Shown here piece by piece: positions 18,534 through 27,437 of a stretch of 64,000 bases of DNA. The position numbers were made by a program, and so were the translations under genes. The stretch is from Pseudanabaena sp. (lineage in GTDB: Bacteria; Cyanobacteriota; Cyanobacteriia; Pseudanabaenales; Pseudanabaenaceae), in the NCBI GenBank assembly GCA_003249015.1, contig QBLS01000015.1:39292-103291 (forward strand), read 5' to 3'. The notes beneath the pieces were generated by a model that saw only the letters and a list, made by a program, of their open reading frames with translations, did no database searches and was not told where the DNA came from. The number at the start of each line of letters is the position of its first letter. The first letter of the stretch is position 1.

Positions 18534-20057
18534 ATGTCTGCAATCAAAATTCTTGTAGTTGAAGATGAGGTCATTACAGCCAGAGTCATCTCTGAAGAGC
18601 TAACTTCATTGGGATATATTGTCACCGATACTGTTACGACCGATGAGGCGGCTCTAGATAGCGTCTGCCAAAATATGCCCGACTTGGTATTAATGGACAT
18701 CATTTTAAGGGGTTCGGCGCAGGACGGCATTGCGATCGCTACGATTTTGCGTGAAGAATTTCAGATTCCTATAGTTTACATTACGGCTCATACTGATGAA
18801 GCAACGCTTAACCGCGCCAAAATTTCTGAACCATTTGGCTATCTTGTTAAGCCTTTTGATGAAAGAGATTTGCGGGTTGTAATTGAAACATCTCTTTACA
18901 AACATCAGATGGAAAGGCAACTTGCCGAGCGAGAAGATTTTCTCTCCACGATCTTGAAATCGACCAGTGATGCGGTAATTGCCACTGATAGAGTAGCTAC
19001 AGTTACTTACATGAATCCTGCAGCCGAAAGTTTAACAGGATGGTCGCATTTAGAAGCTTTAGGAAGAAATGTGACTGAGGTCGTTCAATTTATCGATGAA
19101 AATAGTGGGGCTGAAGTTGCGAACCCAGTTCCATCGGTACTGCAAACTGGTGAAGTAGCCTATCTCAAAGACTATTCGGCAGTCATTGATCGCCACGGCA
19201 TCAAAAAACCTGTTGGGGATAGTGCGTCGCCAATTCGTAAGGTCGCAGACTCAATTGATGGCGCAGTTTTAGTGCTTTGGAATAATAGTGATCGGCGTAA
19301 AGCTGAAACATTGGAGTTAGAAAAGAGTGAAATCAGTCAAACTCTCAATAAGGAAAAAGAACTTAACAAGCTGAAATCTCAGTTCATTGCCATGGCATCT
19401 CATGAGATTCGGTCTTTTTTGACAAATATCATGCTTTCGGTAAATCTTTTAGAAGAGCCAAATTATCCCAATAACAAAAAATTAACTCGACTAAATCAGA
19501 TCAAAGATTCGGTTATCCAGACCAGTGATTTAGTCGATAATATGTTGACTCTTGGTAAATTTGCGTTGGGATTATCTAGCCTTAAGCCGACTTCCATCGA
19601 TTTAGAAAAACTCTGCTCAGAGATGGTGGAGGAAATTAAGTACTTGACCAATGCTAAACAATATGAATCATTTGTAGTTGACTTTTCTCATGATGGCGGT
19701 GATAGACCAGTATCTATAGATGCAGATTTAGTGCGTTACATCCTCCGAAATTTACTTTCTAACGCGGTTAAATACTCTGGAAAAAGTGTAAATATTCAGT
19801 TTAGACTTATCTATGAGAGAGGGAGTCAGCCTAAAGCGATATTTCAAATTCAAGATCGCGGTATTGGTATTCCTGAAGCTGACTTACCCCACGTGTTTAA
19901 TCTGTACCATCGTGGCTCTAATGTCGATGAAATTAAAGGTACGGGTCTAGGATTGGCGATCGCTAAATATGCAGTAGAAATTCATGGCGGTGAAATCACG
20001 GTGGAGAGTAAAGTCAATCAAGGCACTATTTTTAGAGTAACTTTGCCCATTGGCTAG
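18534..20057 (+). CDS. Response regulator-PAS-histidine kinase hybrid
   Basis: 507 residues from the ATG that reads MSAIKILVVEDEV, which has AGAAGGGG about 10 bases upstream. A TTG two codons earlier is an alternative. The receiver domain (about 3-120) carries the phosphoacceptor Asp55 in LVLMDIIL and the Lys in YLVKPF. A PAS domain (about 128-250), a HisKA dimerisation domain with MASHEIRSFL (His290), and an HATPase domain with NLLSNAVKYSG and GTGLGLAIAKY follow. It begins 16 bases after the ethylene-receptor-like kinase, so the two are surely co-transcribed. It is the likely first phosphorelay partner. Confidence 0.92.
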   Translation: MSAIKILVVEDEVITARVISEELTSLGYIVTDTVTTDEAALDSVCQNMPDLVLMDIILRGSAQDGIAIATILREEFQIPIVYITAHTDEATLNRAKISEPFGYLVKPFDERDLRVVIETSLYKHQMERQLAEREDFLSTILKSTSDAVIATDRVATVTYMNPAAESLTGWSHLEALGRNVTEVVQFIDENSGAEVANPVPSVLQTGEVAYLKDYSAVIDRHGIKKPVGDSASPIRKVADSIDGAVLVLWNNSDRRKAETLELEKSEISQTLNKEKELNKLKSQFIAMASHEIRSFLTNIMLSVNLLEEPNYPNNKKLTRLNQIKDSVIQTSDLVDNMLTLGKFALGLSSLKPTSIDLEKLCSEMVEEIKYLTNAKQYESFVVDFSHDGGDRPVSIDADLVRYILRNLLSNAVKYSGKSVNIQFRLIYERGSQPKAIFQIQDRGIGIPEADLPHVFNLYHRGSNVDEIKGTGLGLAIAKYAVEIHGGEITVESKVNQGTIFRVTLPIG

Positions 20058-20129
20058 TAGTTTAGGGGATTAGGCTCGAGCAAATTTCTCAATCCTTTAA
20101 ATCAACAAAGCAGTAAGGAATAAACTTTT

Positions 20130-21212
20130 ATGAAGAGAATTCTGGTTATTGAAGACAACACCCAGATTTTGGAAAGTATTCAAGAGATTCTATTTTTAAA
20201 GAATTTCGACGTGATTCCAGCTAACAATGGAGCCATCGGTGTGCAACTTGCTAAGAGAGAGCTTCCAGACTTAATTTTGTGTGATGTGATGATGCCAGAA
20301 TTAGATGGATTTAATGTCCTAAAAGCATTACGCCAAAATTCTTTAACGGCAATTATCCCAGTCATTTTTCTTACAGCAAAAGCTGCTCGAGAAGATATCC
20401 GTGAAGGGATGAATTTAGGAGCTGAAGATTATTTAACCAAACCATTTTCTGCGCCAGAGTTACTAAATACTATTTCGGCAAGAATTGAGAAGCAAGAATC
20501 ACTTATGAAAGCAAGTACTGCAAGATTAGATAGCTTGAGACAAAACATTGCTTCCTATTTACCCCATGAACTATTGACTCCCCTGAATGGCATTATGGGC
20601 ATATCAGATCTACTACTCCATTACCATGAATCTATGTCTGCTGATGAACTAGTAGATTCAATTCGTGTCGTTAAAGGTTCTGGCGATCGCCTAAATAGAT
20701 TAGTGAGAAACTTTATCCTGTTCTCTGAGCTAGAAGTGATCGCGGCAAGTTCTCATGCATGGCAAGATTATCCTAAAAATAACGATATTGAAGCAATTGT
20801 GGGCTTAACCGCGCATAGCTGTGCCACAAAAGCTAATAGAATCCAAGATTTAGAAGTGGATGTAGAAAATGTTACACTCAAAATCTCATCTCAACATCTT
20901 ACTAAAGTTATTGAAGAACTCGTTGAAAATGCCTTTAAGTTTTCTGACGTAGGGACTTTTGTGAGAGTGTTTAGCAAACTTGATAAGAAATTTTTTAGTT
21001 TATATATTTGCGATCGCGGTCGTGGCATGACAACTGAACAGATAGCGAATATCGGAGCCTATATGCAATTCGAGCGTAAACATTACGAGCAGCAAGGTAA
21101 TGGATTAGGCATAATTATTTCTAAGCGGATTGTAGAACTATACGGCGGTGAATTGTCAGTGGAAAGTATCAGCGGAAGTCACACCTCTGTCTGTATTAAG
21201 TTTCCTCTCTGA
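20130..21212 (+). CDS. Response regulator-histidine kinase hybrid
   Basis: 360 residues. The receiver (about 2-120) has Asp52 in LILCDVMMPELDG and Lys in YLTKPF. A variant HisKA follows, with YLPHELLTPLNGIMG (His146), and an HATPase domain with ELVENAFKFSD and GNGLGIIISKRIVELYGG. There is no PAS domain, so the signal probably comes by phosphotransfer. It lies 72 bases after the preceding hybrid kinase in the same orientation, completing a three-gene signalling unit without a DNA-binding output domain. Confidence 0.92.
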   Translation: MKRILVIEDNTQILESIQEILFLKNFDVIPANNGAIGVQLAKRELPDLILCDVMMPELDGFNVLKALRQNSLTAIIPVIFLTAKAAREDIREGMNLGAEDYLTKPFSAPELLNTISARIEKQESLMKASTARLDSLRQNIASYLPHELLTPLNGIMGISDLLLHYHESMSADELVDSIRVVKGSGDRLNRLVRNFILFSELEVIAASSHAWQDYPKNNDIEAIVGLTAHSCATKANRIQDLEVDVENVTLKISSQHLTKVIEELVENAFKFSDVGTFVRVFSKLDKKFFSLYICDRGRGMTTEQIANIGAYMQFERKHYEQQGNGLGIIISKRIVELYGGELSVESISGSHTSVCIKFPL

Positions 21213-21270
21213 GTTCTTTCATTTCCAACAAACCAAGGATTGTTAGCAAAGCACCGTAAAGATCAACATT

Positions 21271-22461
21271 ATGCTAATTCGATTATTTCAAAAGCAAGAT
21301 AGCGAACAAATCGCCCATATTTTTTACGACACGATCCATGAAATTAATATTCGTGACTATTCCCCTGAGCAAGTAAGCGCTTGGGCTCCCGATGATTTGC
21401 ACATCGATGACTGGGCGATATCTTGTGCCAAAAAATTTACCTATGTCGCTGAAGAATCAGGAAGAATCCTTGGTTTTGGTCAATTAGAATCTGATGGTCA
21501 CATTGATTGCTTCTTTTGTCACAAGGACTATCAGCGCTGTGGTGTTGGTACAAGGCTGTACCGCGCGATTGAAGCTAAAGCCATAGAACTAAAAATAAAT
21601 CGCCTGTTTGTAGAGGTGAGTATCACCGCCCTAGCATTCTTTAAAAGCAGAGGCTTTGGAATTGTTAAAGAACAGCAAGTGGATGTGCGTGGACAAAAAC
21701 TCACTAATTTTGTGATGGAGAAATTTCTTGATAAGTATTTAGATAGAACTACTCCGTTTGTGGTGGCGACTTTCTATCATTTTGCAAATTTGAGCGATTA
21801 TGATGCTTTGCGATCGCCTATTACTGAGTTTGGTCGTCACCATGACATCAAAGGCGTGATTTTGCTAGCTCCAGAGGGAATCAACGCTACTGTTGTCGGC
21901 GATCGCGCTGGTATTGATGCACTTTTAAATTATTTACGGTCAGATCCACGCTTACAAAATCTGGAACATAAGGAAACCTACTGTGATGTAATTCCTTATC
22001 AAAAACTACGGGTACGGCTTAAAAAAGAATTAGTTAAGTTTGGTATCGATAATATTGATCCTAGCAACGAGGTGGGCGTGTATGTGGAACCAAAGGATTG
22101 GAATCAATTGATTAGTGATCCTGATGTGTTGGTGATTGATACGCGCAATGTGTATGAAGTGGAGTTTGGTACTTTTGCAGGAGCGATTAATCCTAATTTA
22201 GACTTTTTCCATGAGTTTCCTAAATATGTGGAAGAAAATTTGCAATCGCCTAATTCTGATCAGCACAAATCAAAGAAAATTGCCATGTTCTGCACAGGTG
22301 GTATCCGTTGCGAGAAGGCAAGCGCTTATATGTTGGCTCAAGGATTTGAGGAGGTTTATCATCTCAAAGGGGGCATTCTTAAATATTTAGAAGAAGTTCC
22401 TCAAGAAGAGAGCCTCTGGCAAGGTGAATGTTTTGTCTTTGATGATCGCATCACGCTCTAA
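21271..22461 (+). CDS. GNAT acetyltransferase fused to TrhO (rhodanese tRNA uridine hydroxylase)
   Basis: 396 residues in one uninterrupted frame. Residues 1 to about 152 are a GNAT N-acetyltransferase: [16 protein letters not shown] start and the acetyl-CoA loop [18 protein letters not shown]. From about residue 155 ([11 protein letters not shown]) to the end is a complete TrhO/YceA-type protein: [13 protein letters not shown], a rhodanese domain with [15 protein letters not shown], and the active-site loop [13 protein letters not shown]. TrhO makes 5-hydroxyuridine at tRNA position 34. TrhO is normally a separate protein, so the fusion is unusual. The two domains may be linked only for co-expression; I infer no combined reaction. 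Confidence 0.9.
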   Translation: MLIRLFQKQDSEQIAHIFYDTIHEINIRDYSPEQVSAWAPDDLHIDDWAISCAKKFTYVAEESGRILGFGQLESDGHIDCFFCHKDYQRCGVGTRLYRAIEAKAIELKINRLFVEVSITALAFFKSRGFGIVKEQQVDVRGQKLTNFVMEKFLDKYLDRTTPFVVATFYHFANLSDYDALRSPITEFGRHHDIKGVILLAPEGINATVVGDRAGIDALLNYLRSDPRLQNLEHKETYCDVIPYQKLRVRLKKELVKFGIDNIDPSNEVGVYVEPKDWNQLISDPDVLVIDTRNVYEVEFGTFAGAINPNLDFFHEFPKYVEENLQSPNSDQHKSKKIAMFCTGGIRCEKASAYMLAQGFEEVYHLKGGILKYLEEVPQEESLWQGECFVFDDRITL

Positions 22462-22466
22462 CAATA

Positions 22467-22489
22467 AAGGTGGCACTTTGTGCCGCCTT
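22467..22489. terminator. Short hairpin between convergent genes
   Basis: Nine-base arms AAGGTGGCA/TGCCGCCTT with one mismatch and loop CTTTG. It fills the 38-base gap between the GNAT-TrhO stop and the EcfT stop. Confidence 0.6.
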
Positions 22490-22499
22490 GCGATTGGAT

Positions 22500-23423
22500 T
22501 TATACTGTATTTCCCATCCAGATTCGTACTCCCCACATTGATACTAATAGAACTAACAAAATAATATCGCGGGGCAAAAACTTAAGAGGATTCCAAACTA
22601 ACAAGTGGGTGTTGGGACTAGTAAAACCACGTACTTGCATCGCACTAGCGGTCTGTTCGGCACGAATAAAGAGATTATCGATTAGACGCTCAGTTAAAAT
22701 CAACCAAATTTGAGTAGTCCGCTTAAAGCCTAGCCTTTTCCAATTAATTGACCGCGTTCGCATCGCTCTGCCAAGGTTCTGCACTTCTTCAAGAACCAAT
22801 GGTACAAATCGCAACGCAAGAGTTAAGGTCAATACAATTTCTACTACTGGCACTTTAAAAAGTTTTAATGGTGAACACAGCACGGCGATCGCGGCGGTAA
22901 TTTCTTCGGGAGCTGTGACTAACAAAAATAGAGTCGGCGCGTATAGATAAGTAAAAATCAAAGTACAGACGCGAATTCCTAAATCAAGGGATTTGCGGGT
23001 AATAGTGATGTTGCCAGCCTTCCAAATCACATAGCGGTAGGGAGTTGGTTGGGGCAGATTGAGCGTTAGTGTGGGTGAGCTTTGAGCTGGTTCGGTAGTT
23101 TTTGCTATTTCAGGGACAGGACGGCGCGGCTGAATCGTGACGTTAAATCCATCGGGCGAAATTGTAGCGATCGCAAAAGTCATAAAGGCTAGCAATAGCA
23201 AAATCCCCATTTGTTGTTTCCAAACTCGCATTGGAATGCCAGAGGCAAAGGTTAGCAAAATTAGTAGTACGGAGATGGCGATGCGCCATACATCGTTGGC
23301 TTGAATGGGACTCAACAAAAAAGTCAGCAACCCTAGCAATTTAATACGAGGATCGATCTGATGCAGCCAAGTAGCTGGCTTTTCGAGGTAGAGTCCGATG
23401 GGGAGCGATCGCAGTATATCCAC
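22500..23423 (-). CDS. Energy-coupling-factor transporter transmembrane protein (EcfT/CbiQ)
   Basis: 307 residues from a GTG start reading MDILRSLPIGLYLE, which resembles the start of cyanobacterial homologues. A longer frame from a TTG at 23468 is less likely. Several membrane segments, then the cytosolic coupling helices with RAMRTRS and AMQVRGF, the paired A-R-G-type motifs by which EcfT contacts its ATPases. It should couple ATP hydrolysis to a substrate-binding S component, for vitamin or metal uptake. No S component or ATPase gene is adjacent, but a single ECF-type ATPase is encoded at 35991-36611. The chloroplast proteins ABCI12 and ABCI11 are probable relatives of this pair. Confidence 0.85.
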   Translation of the reverse strand: MDILRSLPIGLYLEKPATWLHQIDPRIKLLGLLTFLLSPIQANDVWRIAISVLLILLTFASGIPMRVWKQQMGILLLLAFMTFAIATISPDGFNVTIQPRRPVPEIAKTTEPAQSSPTLTLNLPQPTPYRYVIWKAGNITITRKSLDLGIRVCTLIFTYLYAPTLFLLVTAPEEITAAIAVLCSPLKLFKVPVVEIVLTLTLALRFVPLVLEEVQNLGRAMRTRSINWKRLGFKRTTQIWLILTERLIDNLFIRAEQTASAMQVRGFTSPNTHLLVWNPLKFLPRDIILLVLLVSMWGVRIWMGNTV

Positions 23424-23460
23424 TATGTTTTGATATCTTTGGGCAGGTTTAATCTTATAC

Positions 23461-23491
23461 CAAATCAAGAAATGGCGTATTTCTTGATTTG
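23461..23491. repeat. AAATCAAGAAA-family hairpin upstream of ecfT
   Basis: Thirteen-base perfect arms CAAATCAAGAAAT and complement with loop GGCG. It shares AAATCAAGAAATGGC with the element at 11416-11462. Its place upstream of the proposed GTG start argues against the longer reading frame. Confidence 0.55.
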
Positions 23492-23540
23492 AAAACCCTT
23501 GCTGGATTTGGCTTTTATAACAATTTTAAATATTTAGAAG

Positions 23541-23619
23541 AGGCTTCGACGCTTCGATAAGCTCAGTGTATCGCTTCGCTCAGCCAGCAGTATATGTTGG
23601 CTGAGCGAAGTCGAAGCCT
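23541..23619. repeat. Nested GGCTTCGA/GGCTGAGCGAAG inverted repeat
   Basis: The outer arms AGGCTTCGA (from 23541) and TCGAAGCCT (to 23619) enclose inner arms CTTCGCTCAGCCA (23574-23586) and TGGCTGAGCGAAG (23598-23610). It lies in the gap between the EcfT and peptide ABC ATPase genes. Confidence 0.6.
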
Positions 23620-23687
23620 TAACTCTTATTTGAAACAGCTATATAGCTGTAGCCACTCGTGCCTAATAAAAGTGATTACAGCTATGA

Positions 23688-25463
23688 TTAGGCGATCGCT
23701 TTGGGAATAGCGCTAATTAACTTCTGAGTATAAGGCTGTTGAGGATTGCTATAGATTGATTCGGCAGTACCTAGCTCCACGATTTCGCCTTTGTTCATCA
23801 CCATAATGCGATCGCTCATAAACTTGACCACACCGAGATCGTGGGAAATGAAAATATAAGTTAGTCCAAACTCCGCTTGCAGTTCCTTTAAGAGATTGAG
23901 GACTTGGGCTTGGACAGATACATCCAGTGCCGAAACTGGTTCATCGGCAATAATCAATTTAGGATTAAGAGCCAAGGCTCTAGCAATGCAAATACGTTGA
24001 CGCTGACCACCCGAAAACTCGTGGGGATAGCGGCGCATGGCACTTTTGGTTAGCCCTACTCGTTCCAGTAAATAGGCGGCTCTTTCTCTTCTTGCCTCGG
24101 ATTTGCGATAGCGAGCGAAACGCTCCTGATGGCTATGAACCAAGAGTGGTTCAGCGATCGTATCGCCCACACTCATGCGCGGATTAAGGGAACCGTAAGG
24201 ATCTTGAAATATAACTTGCAGGTCACACCGTAACTTTCGCAATGCCTCCCCTCTGAATTGAGAAATTTCATCGCCCTCAAACTTAACTGAACCTGTTACG
24301 CCATTAGTTAAACCGAGAATAGCTCGACCTGTGGTGGTTTTGCCGCAGCCTGACTCACCTACTAAACCCAGTGTCTCACCACGAAACACATCAAAACTAA
24401 TATTATTCACCGCTACAAAATATCGCTTCTTTAATCCTAAAATATTGCGAATTGGGAACTCAATTCTGAGATCTTGAACTGATAGAATCGGTTCCTGCTT
24501 TTGCAATTCTGTAAGACGGTTGGAAATTTCTTCTGGTGAAACTACTTCTAAATAGGAAGCATTTGGTTCTTTTTCGATCATCTTCCCATTTTGGATTTCC
24601 ATAAAATCGCTGACTGTGGGCAGTAGTCGCAGTTGGCGATCGGGTTGCGGACGACAAGCGATTAAACCTTTGGTGTAAGGGTGCTGTGGCGCTTTGAAAA
24701 TTGCTTGCGTATCGCCATCTTCGACAACTTCCCCTTGATTCATGACGATCGCCCGATCCGCAATCTCAGCCAAAATCCCTAAGTCGTGGGTAATAAATAT
24801 CATCGACATTCCCCGCGATCGCTGAATCTCTTTTAGCAGCTTGAGGATCGTCGCCTGTACTGTCACATCTAAAGCTGTAGTCGGCTCATCGGCTATGATC
24901 AACTGCGGATTGCAAGAAATCGCCATCGCAATCATCACCCGCTGCAACTGACCACCCGACAACTCATGGGGATATCGCTCAATCAATTGCTGCGGATTGG
25001 GTAATTGTACTTCATCAAACAGTTGAATTGTGAGTTTCTCTGCTTCTTGTTGCGAAACCTGCCGATGCAACCGAATTGCCTCAATGACCTGATAGCCGCA
25101 AGTAAAGAGAGGATTGAGTGAGGTCATCGGTTCTTGAAATACCATCGCCATGCGATCGCCCCGATATTTCAACATTTTCTTGGGTGAAACTCTCACTAGG
25201 TCAATGGGAACTTCTCCACTCGGTCTAAATAGAACTTCGCCATTGGTAATCTTGCCAGATTCTCCCAATAGTCCCATGATTGCCAATGCTGTTGCCGACT
25301 TGCCAGAGCCAGATTCACCCACAATACCAAGGGTTTGCCCCTGAGCTAGATCAAAAGAAATATTTTTAACTGCATAGACAAGACTCTCATCACCTCGAAA
25401 GGCTACCTGTAAGTTACGCACTGATAGTAATAAACCTTCTGTCTGTGCTGGAGATTGTGACAT
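23688..25463 (-). CDS. Fused double ATPase of a peptide/nickel-type ABC importer
   Basis: 591 residues, two complete ABC ATPase domains in tandem (DppD-DppF or YejF/GsiA layout). The first half has GESGSGKSATAL, LSGGQLQR and LIIADEPTTALD. The second has GESGCGKTTTGR, FSGGQRQR and LIIADEPVSALD. Each half ends with the oligopeptide-importer extension (HPYTKGLIACRPQ and QPYTQKLISAIP). It should power uptake of peptides or a similar substrate through membrane partners, which are not encoded nearby. Orphan fused ATPases of this type are common in cyanobacteria. Confidence 0.93.
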   Translation of the reverse strand: MSQSPAQTEGLLLSVRNLQVAFRGDESLVYAVKNISFDLAQGQTLGIVGESGSGKSATALAIMGLLGESGKITNGEVLFRPSGEVPIDLVRVSPKKMLKYRGDRMAMVFQEPMTSLNPLFTCGYQVIEAIRLHRQVSQQEAEKLTIQLFDEVQLPNPQQLIERYPHELSGGQLQRVMIAMAISCNPQLIIADEPTTALDVTVQATILKLLKEIQRSRGMSMIFITHDLGILAEIADRAIVMNQGEVVEDGDTQAIFKAPQHPYTKGLIACRPQPDRQLRLLPTVSDFMEIQNGKMIEKEPNASYLEVVSPEEISNRLTELQKQEPILSVQDLRIEFPIRNILGLKKRYFVAVNNISFDVFRGETLGLVGESGCGKTTTGRAILGLTNGVTGSVKFEGDEISQFRGEALRKLRCDLQVIFQDPYGSLNPRMSVGDTIAEPLLVHSHQERFARYRKSEARRERAAYLLERVGLTKSAMRRYPHEFSGGQRQRICIARALALNPKLIIADEPVSALDVSVQAQVLNLLKELQAEFGLTYIFISHDLGVVKFMSDRIMVMNKGEIVELGTAESIYSNPQQPYTQKLISAIPKAIA

Positions 25464-25515
25464 AAATGCTTAGTTTGGCAAGATTTAGCGATTATTATAG
25501 CTGTAGTCAGGATAT

Positions 25516-25554
25516 AAAACCCAAGAAGCGCCGCCACTCGCTTCTTGGGTTTTT
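25516..25554. repeat. AAAACCCAAGAAGCG hairpin
   Basis: Fifteen-base perfect arms AAAACCCAAGAAGCG and complement with a 9-base centre. It lies in the divergent region between the ABC ATPase and gamma-carbonic-anhydrase-like genes. It is followed by a GGCTGAGCGAAG word at 25593-25608. Confidence 0.65.
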
Positions 25555-25666
25555 TGAAGGTAAGCTTAGCTTAGTGCATTGTGCTGCTCGGTTGGCTGAG
25601 CGAAGTCATATAAACTGGTGAAGATATTTTTTGTCTTGCCAATCCTCTAATCACCATGTCAAGATC

Positions 25667-26170
25667 ATGCGCTTACCTTATCTAAAATTACCCACTCCTA
25701 ATATTTCTCTTGCTGCCTTTATTGCTCCTGATGCGGTGGTCATCGGCGATGTTCAACTCGCAGAGCAAGTAAATATTTGGTATAAGGCAGTGATTCGGGC
25801 GGATGTTAATCGCATGGAAATTGGTTTCTGCACCAATATTCAAGATGGTGCGATTTTACATGGCGACCCTGATCAGCCTCTAATAATTGGGGAATATGTG
25901 ACGATCGGACATCGGGCAGTGATCCACTGCGCTGAGATTGGACGTGGATGCCTAATTGGTATGGGGGCAATCCTGATGGAAGGTGTGAAAATTGGCGCAG
26001 GAAGTATTGTCGGCGCGGGAGCCGTAGTGACTAAGGATGTCCCAGCAGGAGTAGTCGCTGCGGGTGTGCCTGCCAAGGTGCTGCGAGAGCTATCACCAGA
26101 ACAGCAGCAGGAGTCGATTATCCATGCCCAAAATTACTATCAACTTTCTTTGTTGCATCTAAATGCTTAA
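25667..26170 (+). CDS. Gamma-carbonic-anhydrase family protein (left-handed beta helix)
   Basis: 167 residues from the ATG reading MRLPYLKLP. The frame is open from a TTG 12 codons earlier, but that stretch is unlike the family. The body is hexapeptide repeats ([LIV]-G-x-x-x-x) forming a left-handed beta helix: ADVNRMEIGFCTNIQDGAILHG (about residues 43-64), TIGHRAVIHCAEIG, and IVGAGAVVTKDVPAGVVAAGVPAKVL. Three His in the HG, GH and IHC contexts match the zinc ligands of gamma carbonic anhydrases. Trimerisation is typical. True carbonic anhydrase activity is not certain; many members are transferases or inactive structural proteins. Confidence 0.88.
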   Translation: MRLPYLKLPTPNISLAAFIAPDAVVIGDVQLAEQVNIWYKAVIRADVNRMEIGFCTNIQDGAILHGDPDQPLIIGEYVTIGHRAVIHCAEIGRGCLIGMGAILMEGVKIGAGSIVGAGAVVTKDVPAGVVAAGVPAKVLRELSPEQQQESIIHAQNYYQLSLLHLNA

Positions 26171-26201
26171 AAAAGTGTCGCGCAGAGCGCGACACTTTTT
26201 T
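26169..26201. terminator. GCGCAGAGCGC hairpin at the gamma-carbonic-anhydrase gene end
   Basis: Fifteen-base perfect arms AAAAAAGTGTCGCGC and complement around AGA, ending in a T tract. The first two arm bases are part of the gene's TAA stop codon. Confidence 0.8.
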
Positions 26202-26208
26202 ATAGCCA

Positions 26209-26284
26209 CAAGAATAATTTTGAAAGCGTTGCGAAGCAACGCTTTCAAAATTATTCTTGGTCTGGGTTTAAGAGTAAAACTGTA
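26209..26284. repeat. Composite repeat with 24-bp arms (near-identical to the one at 33208)
   Basis: Perfect 24-base arms (26209-26232 and 26236-26259) with GTTGC-GAA-GCAAC core, followed by CTGGGTTTAAGAGTAAAACTGTA, a degenerate form of the GGGTTTGAGCGC block (26262-26284). Outer and inner arms match the element at 33208-33258 except for one stem base and the loop. Confidence 0.8.
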
Positions 26285-26313
26285 TTAAGAATGGCGCTTT
26301 GCGCCATTCTTAA
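26285..26313. terminator. GGCGCTTTGCGCC hairpin at the transaldolase gene end
   Basis: Thirteen-base perfect arms TTAAGAATGGCGC and complement around TTT. It lies 5 bases past the transaldolase stop on the minus strand. This is the third hairpin in one 150-base convergent gap. Confidence 0.7.
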
Positions 26314-26318
26314 TTTGC

Positions 26319-27335
26319 CTATACTGCTGCAAGTTCAGGCTCTTCGAGCTTGGCTAGCCTTTCTGTCAACAACTCTTCTAAGGTAACAAGGGCTTTAGAA
26401 AATCCCTTAATACCTTCATCGAGCTTTTCAGAAGCCATGCGATCGCTAGCGTGCATTGTTTGGAAGGTTTCCTTGTCCATAGGGATTTTGGCAATATCAG
26501 ACTGAGCCGCAACTTCAGGATCTAGCTTACGCACTAACTCTCCTTTAGTCTGTTGTAGCTCCTCTAGCAGTGCTGGCGAGATGGTTAGGAGATCGCAGCC
26601 TGCAAGCTCCACGATTTCGCCCATATTACGGAAACTTGCTCCCATAATTTCGGTCTTATAGCCAAACTTTTTATAGTAGTTATAAATTTTGGCTACAGAA
26701 AGCACCCCAGGATCTTCGTGGGCGGGATAGCTATCACGTCCTGAGTCTTTTTTATACCAGTCCAAAATCCTACCGACGAAGGGAGAGATTAGCTTTACTC
26801 CTGCTTCGGCACAGGCGATCGCTTGATGGATTCCAAATAGAAGTGTCAAATTACAATGGATACCTTCTTTCTCTAGTTCTTCCGCAGCTTTAATCCCTTC
26901 CCAAGTAGCGGCGATTTTGATCAAAATGCGATCGCGGGAAATACCGTGGGTTTCGTATTCAGAAATTAAATAATGGGCTTTCTCTAGGGTTGCCGCAGTA
27001 TCGTAGGATAGTCGTGCATCAACTTCTGTCGAGACTCTTCCTGGAATAATTTGTAAAATTCTCATTCCAAAGGAAACGGCAAGACGGTCAAAAGCGAGGG
27101 AGGCAACTTGAGTTGCGGGTGCATCTTTGCCCAGATCGGCTCTTGCCTCTAGCAAGGTTTCGTCAACAATTTCTTGATACTGGGGCATCTGCGCTGCCGC
27201 CGTAATCAGAGATGGGTTAGTGGTGGCATCTATAGGCTTCACCTGTTCGATCGCATGAATATCACCAGTATCGGCAACTACGACAGTCATTTCTCGCAGT
27301 TGTTCTAAAAAGCTTTTTGGCAAATCAGTAGGCAT
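26319..27335 (-). CDS. tal: Transaldolase
   Basis: 338 residues from the ATG reading MPTDLPKSF, which has GGAGG spaced 8 bases upstream. Two in-frame ATGs at 27342 and 27350 are weaker because that GGAGG overlaps or precedes them wrongly. Motifs: DATTNPSLI (substrate site), the Schiff-base lysine in [15 protein letters not shown], and ASFRNMGEI. It exchanges dihydroxyacetone units between sugar phosphates in the oxidative pentose phosphate pathway, in the cytoplasm. In several cyanobacteria tal lies beside zwf or opcA; here it does not. Confidence 0.95.
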   Translation of the reverse strand: MPTDLPKSFLEQLREMTVVVADTGDIHAIEQVKPIDATTNPSLITAAAQMPQYQEIVDETLLEARADLGKDAPATQVASLAFDRLAVSFGMRILQIIPGRVSTEVDARLSYDTAATLEKAHYLISEYETHGISRDRILIKIAATWEGIKAAEELEKEGIHCNLTLLFGIHQAIACAEAGVKLISPFVGRILDWYKKDSGRDSYPAHEDPGVLSVAKIYNYYKKFGYKTEIMGASFRNMGEIVELAGCDLLTISPALLEELQQTKGELVRKLDPEVAAQSDIAKIPMDKETFQTMHASDRMASEKLDEGIKGFSKALVTLEELLTERLAKLEEPELAAV

Positions 27336-27437
27336 AGTCATGTCCTCCATAGCACCAGCGATCGCTGGCTAAGTTTGCCTGATCATCTTAGCCTTTACCA
27401 CTGGGAAACCTGTTTAGCCTTCATAGTAATTACAAGA

